A DNA stretch of 64,000 nt from Kineosporia corallincola. GTDB lineage: Bacteria; Actinomycetota; Actinomycetes; Actinomycetales; Kineosporiaceae. This document shows positions 52,085 to 59,815 of this stretch, piece after piece. Location: NCBI RefSeq assembly GCF_018499875.1, contig NZ_JAHBAY010000013.1, forward strand, positions 1-64,000, given 5' to 3'. The notes below the pieces were generated by a model that did no database searches, was not told the DNA's origin, and was given only the letters and a program-made list of their open reading frames with translations. Within the stretch, counting starts at the first letter, position 1. Each line of letters begins with the position of its first letter. Both the position numbers and the translations under genes were made by a program.

Positions 52085-52921
52085 ATGAGACTCGGCATCT
52101 TCACCCCGGTCACCGACGAGCAGACACCTCCGGCCGAGCTGGCCCGGCAGATCGAGGACCGGGGCTTCGAGTCGCTGTTCGTGCCCGAGCACTCGCACAT
52201 CCCGACCCGGTTCGCCACCCCCACGCCGGACGGAAACCCGATCTCCCGCGACTATTATCGCAACCTCGACCCGTTCGTCACGCTGACCGCGGCGGCTGTG
52301 GCCACCACCCGGCTGCGGCTCGGCACGTCGGTGCTGCTGGTGCCCCAGCGCGACCCGATCCACCTGGCCAAGGAGGTGGCCAGTCTGGACCTGGTGTCGG
52401 GCGGGCGGGCCGAGCTCGGGGCGGGGGCGGGCTGGTTGCGGGAGGAGATGCGCAACCACGGCACCGACCCGGCCACGCGGTTCGCCCTGCTGACCGAGCG
52501 ACTGGCGGCGGTGAAGACGATCTGGGCCGGTCCGGGCGCTGAGTTCCACGGCGAACTGGTGGATTTCGACCCGATCGAGATGTGGCCCAAGCCGGTGCAG
52601 ACGCCGCATCCGCCGGTCTGGCTCGGCGGCTGGGGGCCGACCACGCTGGGCCGGGTGGTGAGCTCGGGCAGCGGCTGGCTGGCGCCGCCCGGTCTGTCGA
52701 TGGACGAATTAGCCCGTGGCATCAAAGAACTCGCCGAGCTGGCCGATGCTCGCGCCGTCCCCACGCCCTTGGTGGTCGCCACCCTGTACGCCCCCACGCC
52801 GCATGATCTGGATGCGGCGCGGGAGCTCGGGGTGCACCGGGTGCTGCTCGGGCTGACCGGTGCGATCAGCCCGGGCAACACCCGGCGCGGTCTGGACGCC
52901 TACGCGGGGCTGTTGCCCTGA
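52085..52921 (+). CDS. LLM-class F420-dependent oxidoreductase
   Basis: A 278-residue TIM-barrel oxidoreductase of the luciferase-like monooxygenase class, F420 subgroup. Motifs are ELARQIEDRGFESLFVPEHSHIP, TRLRLGTSVLLVPQRDPIHLAKEVASLDLVSGGRAELGAGAGWLREE and PVWLGGWGPTTLGRVV. ATG 52085 follows GGGAG. It is transcribed from a MerR-style promoter and likely induced by the divergent MerR regulator. The substrate cannot be read from sequence. The last 22 bp overlap the Uma2 remnant on the other strand. Confidence 0.9.
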   Translation: MRLGIFTPVTDEQTPPAELARQIEDRGFESLFVPEHSHIPTRFATPTPDGNPISRDYYRNLDPFVTLTAAAVATTRLRLGTSVLLVPQRDPIHLAKEVASLDLVSGGRAELGAGAGWLREEMRNHGTDPATRFALLTERLAAVKTIWAGPGAEFHGELVDFDPIEMWPKPVQTPHPPVWLGGWGPTTLGRVVSSGSGWLAPPGLSMDELARGIKELAELADARAVPTPLVVATLYAPTPHDLDAARELGVHRVLLGLTGAISPGNTRRGLDAYAGLLP

Positions 52922-53188
52922 GGCGCCGGCTTTTCCGGCCAGATGCTGGAGAGATCCAGGTCGGCCAGCCAGGTCTGGGCACTGTCGACGAGCCCGAACT
53001 CGTGAATCTCCTGGGTGGCCGGGTCGAGCACCCAGGAGATCGGGGTGTCCCACTCCCGGTAGAAGTCCCGCTTGGCGCCGAGATCCGTCGTGCGGCTCGA
53101 CGGGGACATGACTTCGACTGCGAGACAGACGTCTTCGGGCACCAGGTAGGCGAGTTGTTCCTCCCGGGCGCGTTTCTTTTCCCAAATT
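52900..53188 (-). pseudogene. Uma2-family (DUF820) endonuclease-like remnant
   Basis: The C-terminal half of a Uma2-type PD-(D/E)XK-like protein. The readable sequence runs EKKRAREEQLAYLVPEDV, then CLAVEVMSPSSRTTDLGAKR, DFYREWDTPISWVLDPATQE and a short tail, ending at 52900. The E-V-x-S-P-S and D-x-G-x-K motifs are intact. The usual N-terminal 80-90 residues are missing: the frame runs directly into the coding end of the NCS2 permease with no start codon until GTG 53142. Uma2 genes are often multicopy in actinobacteria, so a recombination scar is likely. Confidence 0.7.
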
Positions 53189-54574
53189 CTAGACGCGCTC
53201 GGTCTTCAGTCGCTCCTTCAAGTGTGCCGGAGCCACCGTCCGGGCCAGGTGCCAGCCGACCACCGCGACGATCGTGCCCAGGGCGATGCCGGAGAGCGAG
53301 AAGTCGTCGGTGATCTTCACGCTGGTGTCGCCGATCGCGATGATCAGCCCGGCGGCCAGTGGCACCAGGTTGATCGGGTTGCCGAAGTCGACCCTGTTCT
53401 CGATCCAGATCTTCGCGCCGAGCAGGCCGACCATGCCGTAGAGCACCACGGTGATACCGCCCAGCACCCCGCCCGGGGTGGCGGCGACCAGGGCGCCGAA
53501 CTTGGGGCACAGGCCGAACAGGATGGCCACGACCGCCGCCACGTAGTACGCGGCGGTGGAGTAGACCCGGGTCGCCGCCATCACGCCGATGTTCTCCGCG
53601 TAGGTGGTGGTGGGCGAACCGCCGACGGCGCTGGCCAGCACCGTGCCCACGCCGTCGCCCGCGATCGCCCGGCCGAGCACCGGGTCCAGGTCGCTGCCGG
53701 TCATCTCGCCGACCGCCTTGACGTGCCCGGCGTTCTCCGCCACCAGCGCGATCACCGACGGCAGCACGAGCAGGATGAACGCGGCGGAGAAGGTGGGGGC
53801 GTGGAATCCGGCGATCTCCAGGCCGTCCGGGCCGATCACGGTCTTGTCGGGGAAGCCGAACCAGGCTGCGCTGTCGACACTGTCCCAGACCACCCGCCAG
53901 TGCGTGTCCACCTCACCGGTGCCCGCGTTGAAGGCGGTGATCTGGCCGAAGACCCGGTCGAACAGCCAGGAGATCACGAAGCCGAACACCAGACCGAGGA
54001 AGATCGCGACCCGGCCGACGAACCCGCCGGCGGCCACGCTGAGCACCACCACGAACAGCATCACCAGCAGGGCCACCCACTGGTCCTGCGGCCAGTAGGT
54101 GTCCGCGACCACCGGGGCCAGGTTGAAGCCGATCAGCATCACCACGGCGCCGGTCACGGCGGGCGGCAGCGCCTCGTTCACCAGGTGGCTGCCGGCGAAG
54201 TGGATGACGACGCCGACCACGACCAGCATCAGCCCGGCCACCAGGATCGCGCCGGTGACGTCGGAGGAGTCACCGCCCTGCGCCCGGATCGCCGCCACCC
54301 CGCCCACGAACGAGGCACTGGTGCCCAGGTACGAGGGCACCCTGTTCTGCACGATCAGCAGGAACACGATCGTGGCGATCCCGCTCATCATGATCGCCAG
54401 CTGCGGGTTGAGGCCCATCAGCACCGGGAACACGAACGTGGCGCCGAACATCGCCACCACGTGCTGGGCCCCGAGCCCGATCGTGCGGTCCCAGCTCAGC
54501 CGCTCGTCCGGGGCCACCACCTCGCCCGGTGCGAGCGTCTTGCCGTCTCCGTGCAGCTTCCATCCGATGGCCAT
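53189..54574 (-). CDS. NCS2 uracil/xanthine permease
   Basis: A 461-residue nucleobase:cation symporter-2 with 14 helices. Motifs are QHVVAMFGATFVFPVLMGLNPQ in helix 1, PSYLGTSASFVGG, SVIALVAENAGHVKAV (substrate-binding Glu) and GSPTTTYAENIGVMAATRVYS (second substrate motif). Together they favour the UraA/uracil branch over xanthine carriers. ATG 54574 follows GGAGG by eight bases. A Uma2 remnant abuts its stop. It is divergent from the DUF2877 gene across 337 bp. Confidence 0.88.
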   Translation of the reverse strand: MAIGWKLHGDGKTLAPGEVVAPDERLSWDRTIGLGAQHVVAMFGATFVFPVLMGLNPQLAIMMSGIATIVFLLIVQNRVPSYLGTSASFVGGVAAIRAQGGDSSDVTGAILVAGLMLVVVGVVIHFAGSHLVNEALPPAVTGAVVMLIGFNLAPVVADTYWPQDQWVALLVMLFVVVLSVAAGGFVGRVAIFLGLVFGFVISWLFDRVFGQITAFNAGTGEVDTHWRVVWDSVDSAAWFGFPDKTVIGPDGLEIAGFHAPTFSAAFILLVLPSVIALVAENAGHVKAVGEMTGSDLDPVLGRAIAGDGVGTVLASAVGGSPTTTYAENIGVMAATRVYSTAAYYVAAVVAILFGLCPKFGALVAATPGGVLGGITVVLYGMVGLLGAKIWIENRVDFGNPINLVPLAAGLIIAIGDTSVKITDDFSLSGIALGTIVAVVGWHLARTVAPAHLKERLKTERV

Positions 54575-54911
54575 CCGGTCACCCTCCTCGTCGCCTGCGC
54601 GAAGCGTAGAAGTACCGTTCACGGCTCGTCACCAAAGAGTGGCGGCTTTTTACGCGGAACTCACAAACCGGTTCACGGACGGCGTGGCCGCGCAGGTCCG
54701 GCCCGGTCCGCCACGGGCTCGCGAGGCCGTTCCCACCAGAGCGGTGGTGACGGCCTGGTGGCCCTCCGTGGCACGCCGTGGTGCCTGCGGGCGTGTCCGC
54801 GAGTCGCCCGGGACGGATGCCCGATCTGTCTCCCACGTCCGGTAGTTTCAGGGGGTTCCTCAGACGTGCTGTTGTCCACGTGGTCGCCTCGTGGACGTTC
54901 GGAGGTAAGAA
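54575..54911. other. Intergenic region between permease and DUF2877 genes
   Basis: These 337 bp hold both divergent promoters. No coding frame, RNA gene or known riboswitch (for example PreQ1, purine or PRPP) was recognised. A GGAGGTAAGA ribosome site for the DUF2877 gene lies at the right end. Short T-rich GGCGGCTTTTTACGCGG near 54641 could be part of the permease promoter. Confidence 0.4.
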
Positions 54912-55793
54912 ATGACGGCCGCGAGCCTGACCCTGTTCCCTCTGCTCGCCGGTCCGGCGAGACCGGCACGGGTGAGCGCGATCGTCTCGGGGGCCGTCTA
55001 CCTGGAGGTCGATCCGGCCACCGACGACGACGGGCGGCACCACCCCGGCGCCGTGGTCGCGTTGCTCGACCCGGCCGCCGTCCAGCTCCCGATCGGCCTC
55101 ACCCTGCCGCCCGGCGTCGCCGACCTGGTGCCGGTGTCGGTCGACGGCGCCCCGGTCTCGCCCGGCCCGATCGTGTTCGGCCACGGTGCGGTCTCGATGG
55201 CCGGCACCCGGCTGCCGGTGCTGCGCTGGTGGAACCCCACCGTGCCCAAGCAGGTGCTGCCGCCCCCCGCGCCCGAGATGCTGCCCACCGCCCTGCTCGA
55301 CGGCCTGCTCGACGAGGCCGCGCAGCCGCTGGCCGAGGGTCTCGACCTGCTGCGCTCCGGCGACACCGAGGCGGCCTTCGAGGCGCTGCTCGGTACCGGT
55401 CCCGGCCTCACCCCGGCCGGTGACGACGCCCTGGTCGGTGCGCTGGCCGCGCTCGCCGCCTGGGCCCCCCGCTCCACCGCGCACCGCCTGCTGGCCGACG
55501 GCGTGGCCGCGGCCGACGGGCGCACCACGGCGATCTCGGCCGCGCTGCTGCGCTCCGCCGTCACCGGTGCCGTGGTGCCGCAGCTGACCCGCTTCGTCGG
55601 CGCGCTGAGCACCGGCGACCCGGCGGCGATCCGTCCCGCCCTCGACGAGGTGCTGCCGGTCGGCGCCAGCTCCGGCGCCGCGATGGCGGCCGGTGCGGTG
55701 GCCCAGCTGACCAACCTGATGCAGGGTCCCTCGCGCCGGCGCCGGGTGGCCATCGACGCCACCGGCCCGATCGGGGCCTCCGCCGTTCTGTAG
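54912..55793 (+). CDS. DUF2877 protein (AllH/YlbF-like)
   Basis: A 293-residue protein of the DUF2877 family. The hallmark is LLGTGPGLTPAGDDALVGALAAL near residues 155-180, followed by TTAISAALLRSAVTGAVVPQLTRFVGAL and a Ser/Gly-rich segment PVGASSGAAMAAGAV. In Enterobacteria, AllH works with AllF and AllG in oxamate carbamoyltransfer during allantoin breakdown; here no AllF/AllG gene is seen, but a uracil-type NCS2 permease is divergent. ATG 54912 has an excellent GGAGG. Confidence 0.8.
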   Translation: MTAASLTLFPLLAGPARPARVSAIVSGAVYLEVDPATDDDGRHHPGAVVALLDPAAVQLPIGLTLPPGVADLVPVSVDGAPVSPGPIVFGHGAVSMAGTRLPVLRWWNPTVPKQVLPPPAPEMLPTALLDGLLDEAAQPLAEGLDLLRSGDTEAAFEALLGTGPGLTPAGDDALVGALAALAAWAPRSTAHRLLADGVAAADGRTTAISAALLRSAVTGAVVPQLTRFVGALSTGDPAAIRPALDEVLPVGASSGAAMAAGAVAQLTNLMQGPSRRRRVAIDATGPIGASAVL

Positions 55794-55794
55794 A

Positions 55795-55846
55795 GCCCCC
55801 GGCGGCGACGACCCGCCCCGTTGCACTCCGGCGAACCGCCGGGGGC
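55795..55846 (+). terminator. Inverted repeat after the DUF2877 gene
   Basis: GCCCCCGGCGG and CCGCCGGGGGC form an 11-bp stem starting one base past the stop codon, with a 30-base loop. No T-run follows. Confidence 0.45.
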
Positions 55847-55854
55847 GACGGGGC

Positions 55855-55902
55855 GGTGTCGCGTCCGGTGTCGCGTCCGGTGCCGCGTCGGGTGTCACGT
55901 CC
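55855..55902. repeat. Four tandem 12-bp repeats
   Basis: Four consecutive units based on GGTGTCGCGTCC. Units 1 and 2 are identical; units 3 and 4 have two and one changes. They are non-coding. Confidence 0.8.
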
Positions 55903-56183
55903 GGAGGCCGTTCGGGCCGTTCCGGGCGGATGGGGTCACGGTGCGGTGCGGACCGGGCGGCCCGGTGCTGTCGCCCTTCGGGAACTGCCTGTCGCAGAGG
56001 AGCTTTCGCACCGAAATGTCGTCACACTGGGTGGTGGATCAAGGCCACGGGGTGACGGAGCGCCCGGATCCTGCGCCGTTCGGGTGAGCCGGCGGGTTCG
56101 ACGTTAAAAGCCCTGGGGCGGCGTCGATAGGCATCCCGGTGGGGTTCAAGAGGGACCCCGAAGCTCTCTCACGGAGGAGACGC

Positions 56184-57218
56184 ATGCGCACCCCCAAGAT
56201 CACGGCCAAGCGGGCCCTGGGCCTGACCCTCGCCGGCGCCCTCGCCATCGCGGGCACCGTCGCCGTCGCCAACATCTCGCAGGCCGCCACGTCGATCACG
56301 ATCTCTCCGACCACCGGCCCCGCCAGCGCCACCCAGGTCATCAAGATCAAGGGCTCGGGCTTCGCGGACAGCACGGGGGCCGCGATCGCCAAGTCGGTGT
56401 CGTTCAGCAGCACCGCCTGCTCGGGCACCACCGTCCCGGCCACGGTCGCCACACCGTTCAGCGTCACCTCCGCGACCTCGGCCACCGTCACCGCCCCCAA
56501 CACCCTGACCGCCGGTACCTACTACCTGTGCGTCTGGGACAAGGCGGCCAGCGGTACCAGCGCCACCATCCTCGGCTCGGCGAAGTACGTGACCGCCGCG
56601 GCCCCGACCGCCACCACCATCGTCGGCGCGGCCAGCAACATCGCCAGCGCGTCGACCCTGGGCAACACCACGGTTGTGGTCAACGGCACGAACTTCGTCA
56701 AGACCGGTCTGTCCGCCTCGATCGGTGGCACCGCGGCCAAGGCCACCTATGTCAGCGCCACCAAGGTCTCGGTCGTGCTGCCCGCCCACGCGGCGGCCAC
56801 CGGTCTGGCCGTCAAGGTCACCACCCCGTACGGCTCGGCCAGCACCACCGACACCGTCAGCTACGTGCCGGTCGTCTCGGTCTCGCCGACCAGTGGTGAC
56901 GGCACCGCGGGCAACGTCCTCACGGTGACCGGAACCGGGTTCAACGCCAAGAGCTTCGCCGACGCGGCCGCCACCGGTAAGGCCGTCGTCGTTCTCTCGC
57001 CCGGTGGCTCGGCGATCACCACCACGATCCCGGCCTCCCCGAAGTACTGCACCTCCGTCCAGGTGGTCAGCGACACCGAGCTGGACTGCCAGCTCCCCGC
57101 GCTGACCTCCGCTCTCGGCGCCTACTCGGTGCAGGTGGTCGACGCGACCGGCGCCACCACCGCCACCGGCGCCACCACCGTCTCCAAGAGCGCGACCTAC
57201 ACCGCGGCCGCCTTCTGA
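56184..57218 (+). CDS. Secreted IPT/TIG repeat protein
   Basis: A 344-residue exported protein. The signal peptide ends near SQAAT (about residue 36). Three Ig-like IPT/TIG repeats follow, at about 37-130, 135-232 and 234-340, each opening with a strand like ISPTTGPASATQVIKIKGSGF, TTVVVNGTNFVKTG or VSPTSGDGTAGNVLTVTGTGF. They are rich in Thr, Ser and Ala, as in secreted adhesins. No LPXTG or transmembrane anchor is present, so it may bind the wall or be released. ATG 56184 follows ACGGAGGAG. It is monocistronic with a strong terminator. Confidence 0.85.
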   Translation: MRTPKITAKRALGLTLAGALAIAGTVAVANISQAATSITISPTTGPASATQVIKIKGSGFADSTGAAIAKSVSFSSTACSGTTVPATVATPFSVTSATSATVTAPNTLTAGTYYLCVWDKAASGTSATILGSAKYVTAAAPTATTIVGAASNIASASTLGNTTVVVNGTNFVKTGLSASIGGTAAKATYVSATKVSVVLPAHAAATGLAVKVTTPYGSASTTDTVSYVPVVSVSPTSGDGTAGNVLTVTGTGFNAKSFADAAATGKAVVVLSPGGSAITTTIPASPKYCTSVQVVSDTELDCQLPALTSALGAYSVQVVDATGATTATGATTVSKSATYTAAAF

Positions 57219-57249
57219 TCGGCCCCGTAGGTAGCACCGCCTGATACAG

Positions 57250-57287
57250 CCGGAGCCCGGCCCCCACGGATGGGGGCCGGGCTCCGG
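57250..57287 (+). terminator. Strong terminator after the IPT/TIG gene
   Basis: CCGGAGCCCGGCCCCC (57250-57265) pairs over 16 bp with GGGGGCCGGGCTCCGG (57272-57287) around a six-base loop, followed by CCTTCT. It lies 31 bp after the stop. Confidence 0.88.
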
Positions 57288-57318
57288 CCTTCTGACGCGG
57301 GTGAGCGATGATGCCGCG

Positions 57319-58044
57319 ATGACGGAGATCAACTTTCTGGCGGTCGTGGAGCGGGAGACCGAGCGGTTCGCGGTGATGCTGGAGACGGCCGACCTCGGCG
57401 TCCCGGTCCCGACCTGCCCGGGCTGGAGTCTGCACGACCTGGCCGATCACGTCGGCGGCGTGCACCGGTGGGCCCGGCACGCGATCGTCGAGGGGGTGGA
57501 GGGCGACGACCCGCCGGCCGCGCCCGGCGATCGGGCCGGACTGGTGGACTGGTACCGGGAGTCCGCCGCCGGATTGCTGGCGGCGCTGCGGGAGCTGCCC
57601 GCCGATGCCCCGGCCTGGCACTTCGGGACCGGCCCGCAGGTGGCGGGCTGGTGGCGGCGACGGCAGGCGCACGAGATCACCATGCATCTGTGGGACGCAC
57701 GCAACGCCCTGGGCGGTGGCGAGCCGGTCGACCCGGTGCTCGCGGCCGACGGGGTGGACGAGGCCCGTCACGTGTTCTTCCCGCGGCAGGTGCGGCTGGG
57801 GCGGATGCCCGCGCTGGACCGCTCGCTGGCCGTGGTGGTCGCCGAAACCGGCCGGCGGCACGTGTTCTCGGGCGACGGCACCGGGACGAGCGGCGAGGAG
57901 CCGGCGGACGCCACCGTCACCGGGCCGGCCGAGGCCCTGCTGCTCGCACTCTGGCACCGGATCCCGGCGGACGACCCTCGGCTGCTGGTCGAGGGGGACC
58001 GGTCCGCGGCGATCGAGGTGCTGTCGGCGAAAGTGACGGCCTGA
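57319..58044 (+). CDS. Maleylpyruvate isomerase-like (MDMPI/DinB superfamily) protein
   Basis: A 241-residue protein. The N-terminal DinB-like four-helix bundle carries the metal-site pattern CPGWSLHDLADHVGGVHRWARH, plus WWRRRQAHEITMHLWDAR near residue 120, giving the His-Glu-His set. The C-terminal segment (ADATVTGPAEALLLALWHR) matches the MDMPI C-domain. Members are mycothiol-dependent isomerases or transferases in actinobacteria. ATG 57319 is preferred, GTG 57301 possible; neither has an SD. It lies just after the IPT/TIG terminator and converges with mmuM. Confidence 0.82.
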   Translation: MTEINFLAVVERETERFAVMLETADLGVPVPTCPGWSLHDLADHVGGVHRWARHAIVEGVEGDDPPAAPGDRAGLVDWYRESAAGLLAALRELPADAPAWHFGTGPQVAGWWRRRQAHEITMHLWDARNALGGGEPVDPVLAADGVDEARHVFFPRQVRLGRMPALDRSLAVVVAETGRRHVFSGDGTGTSGEEPADATVTGPAEALLLALWHRIPADDPRLLVEGDRSAAIEVLSAKVTA

Positions 58045-58050
58045 CCGGGA

Positions 58051-58956
58051 TCAGGCCGTGGAGGAGACGACCCCGGCGATCGCCCGGATCTGCTCCGGAC
58101 CCACCCGGCAGCACCCGCCGACGATCTGCGCCCCGGACGTCACCCAGCCGTCGACATCACCCAGCAGCAGACCCTGGGACGGCGGGGCGGGCGTCCAGGC
58201 GCGCCGTCCGGCGTCCCAGCCCTCACCGCTGTTCGGGTACACCGCAACGGGTTTGCCGCTCGCCTCGTGTGCCACGGCCACCGTCTCACCGATCCCGACC
58301 GGGGAGGTGCAGTTGACGCCCACGGCGATCACCGACGGCACCGACGCGGCCAGCGCGAAGGCCTCGGCCGCGGGCTCGCCGCGCCGGGTTCGCGAGCCCA
58401 CGGTGGTCAGGCTGATCCAGGCCGGGTGTCCCAGCCGGTCCAGCTCGGCCAGCAGCGCCTCCACCTCGGCCAGCGACGGAACGGTCTCCGCGGCGATCAG
58501 GTCCACCCCGGCCTCGGCGAGCAGCTCCAGCCGGGGGCGGTGGAAGGCACGCAGCTCGTCCACGCCGACGTCGCCGTAGTCGCCGGTGTACTCCGACCCG
58601 TCGGCCAGCATCGCGCCGTAGGGGCCGACCGACCCGGCGATCAGGGCCGGGCGCCCGGACTCCTCGACCGCGCGCAGGGCCAGCAGCACCGACTGCCGGA
58701 TCAGGCCGGAGCCGGTGGCCAGGTCGACGCCCGCCCGGGCGAAGCCCTCGGGCGAGGCCTGGTAGCTGGCGGTGGTGACGATGTCGGCGCCGGCGTCGAG
58801 GTAGGCCCGGTGCGCCGCGACCACCGCGTCCGGGGCGTCCATCAGCAGCTGGGCCGACCAGAGCCGGCCGGAGATGTCGTGGCCGCGGGATTCGAGTTCG
58901 GTGGACAGGCCCCCGTCGAGGACGAGGACCCGGCCGCCGCTGAGAACGTCAGACAC
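58051..58956 (-). CDS. mmuM: Homocysteine S-methyltransferase
   Basis: A 301-residue zinc enzyme that makes methionine from homocysteine, using S-methylmethionine or S-adenosylmethionine as donor. The N-terminal VLDGGLSTELESRGHD opens the TIM barrel. Zinc ligands are Cys in GVNCTSP and the Cys pair in GGCCRVGPEQI. GTG 58956 (VSDVLSGG) is the start; upstream sequence belongs to the DUF4235 gene, whose stop is two bases away, so both are co-transcribed. No SAM riboswitch is visible upstream. Confidence 0.93.
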   Translation of the reverse strand: MSDVLSGGRVLVLDGGLSTELESRGHDISGRLWSAQLLMDAPDAVVAAHRAYLDAGADIVTTASYQASPEGFARAGVDLATGSGLIRQSVLLALRAVEESGRPALIAGSVGPYGAMLADGSEYTGDYGDVGVDELRAFHRPRLELLAEAGVDLIAAETVPSLAEVEALLAELDRLGHPAWISLTTVGSRTRRGEPAAEAFALAASVPSVIAVGVNCTSPVGIGETVAVAHEASGKPVAVYPNSGEGWDAGRRAWTPAPPSQGLLLGDVDGWVTSGAQIVGGCCRVGPEQIRAIAGVVSSTA

Positions 58957-58958
58957 GA

Positions 58959-59234
58959 TCAGTCCCGGATCAGGGCCTTCGGCATCGACCCGGTGGATTT
59001 CACGTAGTACGCCGCCGCCTTGCGGGTGGCGAACATCCGGGCCACCCCCATGATCGCGCCGGACAGCGCGGCCCAGGCGATCGCCTCCTTCCAGGTGGTC
59101 TCCGGGTCTTCGGGCACGGTCGGGGGCTGCCCACCGGTCGCGCCCTTCCAGACGATGTTCAGCGTCTGGTTCGCCGCCTGCGCCGCCGCGATCGCCGCGG
59201 CTGCCGACAGAACCTTCCACATCACCGATTTCAT
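58959..59234 (-). CDS. DUF4235 small membrane protein
   Basis: A 91-residue protein with an N-terminal helix (WKVLSAAAAIAAAQAANQ) and a second at EAIAWAALSGAIMGVARMFATR, the DUF4235 arrangement common in actinobacteria. The ATG at 59234 is supported by GAGGAG seven bases upstream. Function unknown. It precedes mmuM by two bases, but a metabolic link is not evident. Confidence 0.8.
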   Translation of the reverse strand: MKSVMWKVLSAAAAIAAAQAANQTLNIVWKGATGGQPPTVPEDPETTWKEAIAWAALSGAIMGVARMFATRKAAAYYVKSTGSMPKALIRD

Positions 59235-59343
59235 GCGCGCTCTCCTCACCGCCACCGACGTCTACACATCAATCTGGATCAATCCTGGCCCACCCGCGGC
59301 CGGGCGGCATCGCCAGGGGCCCACCAGTAGCGGGGTGACGACG

Positions 59344-59496
59344 TCAGAGCAGGCTGAACACCCAGCGGAACACCGGGATCAGCACCGTCGCGCTGGACCC
59401 GACCAGGCCGAACAGGAGCAGGAGCGCCAGGAGCCGGGCGAGCGGACTGGGCCCGCTGCCGTTCCGGGTGGTGCTGCGCAGCATCCTGAGGATCAT
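59344..59496 (-). CDS. Possible 50-residue membrane peptide
   Basis: A short frame encoding a basic N-terminus (MILRMLRSTTRN) and a hydrophobic helix LARLLALLLLFGLVGSSATVLIPVF. It has the look of actinobacterial single-helix micro-proteins, but no SD is seen before ATG 59496 and homology is not recognised. It could be a chance reading of a GC-rich intergenic area. Confidence 0.35.
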   Translation of the reverse strand: MILRMLRSTTRNGSGPSPLARLLALLLLFGLVGSSATVLIPVFRWVFSLL

Positions 59497-59626
59497 CGCA
59501 ACAGGGTGACATGCCCGGCGCGCGCTGTCCCGGAGCACGCCGCCCGGCGCCGGGCGGTCACCGGATGCGAGGGATGAGGTCATTGGTCCGCAGCGGATCG
59601 TGCCCAGGGGGTGTACCGTCGCAAGT

Positions 59627-59715
59627 GCGACAGGGGAGCGTCATGAGGGCGCTGAGAGTGCGGGCAACCGCAGACCCTCGAACCTGATCCGGGTCATGCC
59701 GGCGAAGGGAGTCGG
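59627..59715 (+). ncRNA. TPP riboswitch (THI element)
   Basis: The conserved THI core is unmistakable: AGGGCGCTGAGAGTGCGGGC, then CAGACCCTCGAACCTGATCC, GGGTCATGCC and GGCGAAGGGAGTCG. A CGAC/GTCG closing stem (59628-59631 with 59711-59714) completes it. It lies 100 bp upstream of the first gene of a ykoEDC-type transporter and should reduce its expression when thiamine pyrophosphate is present. Confidence 0.97.
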
Positions 59716-59790
59716 GCATCTCGGCCGTTTCCGAGGGCGCTCCGGCCGGTGGCTGCGCCCATCGGCGGTGGTTCCCCCGGCGACGGCCCC

Positions 59791-59806
59791 CCTCCGATGA
59801 CGGAGG
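59791..59806 (+). promoter_or_regulatory. SD-sequestering hairpin downstream of the TPP riboswitch
   Basis: CCTCCG (59791-59796) and CGGAGG (59801-59806) form a six-bp stem with an ATGA loop, hiding the GGAGG ribosome site of the ykoE-like gene (ATG 59816). This suits a translational riboswitch in which ligand binding favours the closed hairpin. Confidence 0.7.
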
Positions 59807-59815
59807 AGCACGCAC

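Larger units (their letters stand above)
55794..56183. other. 390-bp non-coding stretch with repeats and hairpins
   Basis: Between the DUF2877 stop and the IPT/TIG gene. It contains an 11-bp inverted repeat, GCCCCCGGCGG (55795-55805) with CCGCCGGGGGC (55836-55846), probably the DUF2877 terminator. Four 12-bp tandem repeats (55855-55902) follow, and a GGGGT/ACCCC hairpin lies just before the next ribosome site. No coding sequence is convincing. Confidence 0.5.

Noticed and set aside
56100-56183. c-di-AMP or c-di-GMP riboswitch before the IPT/TIG gene
   Set aside because: A GGGGT/ACCCC hairpin is present but neither consensus core could be found.
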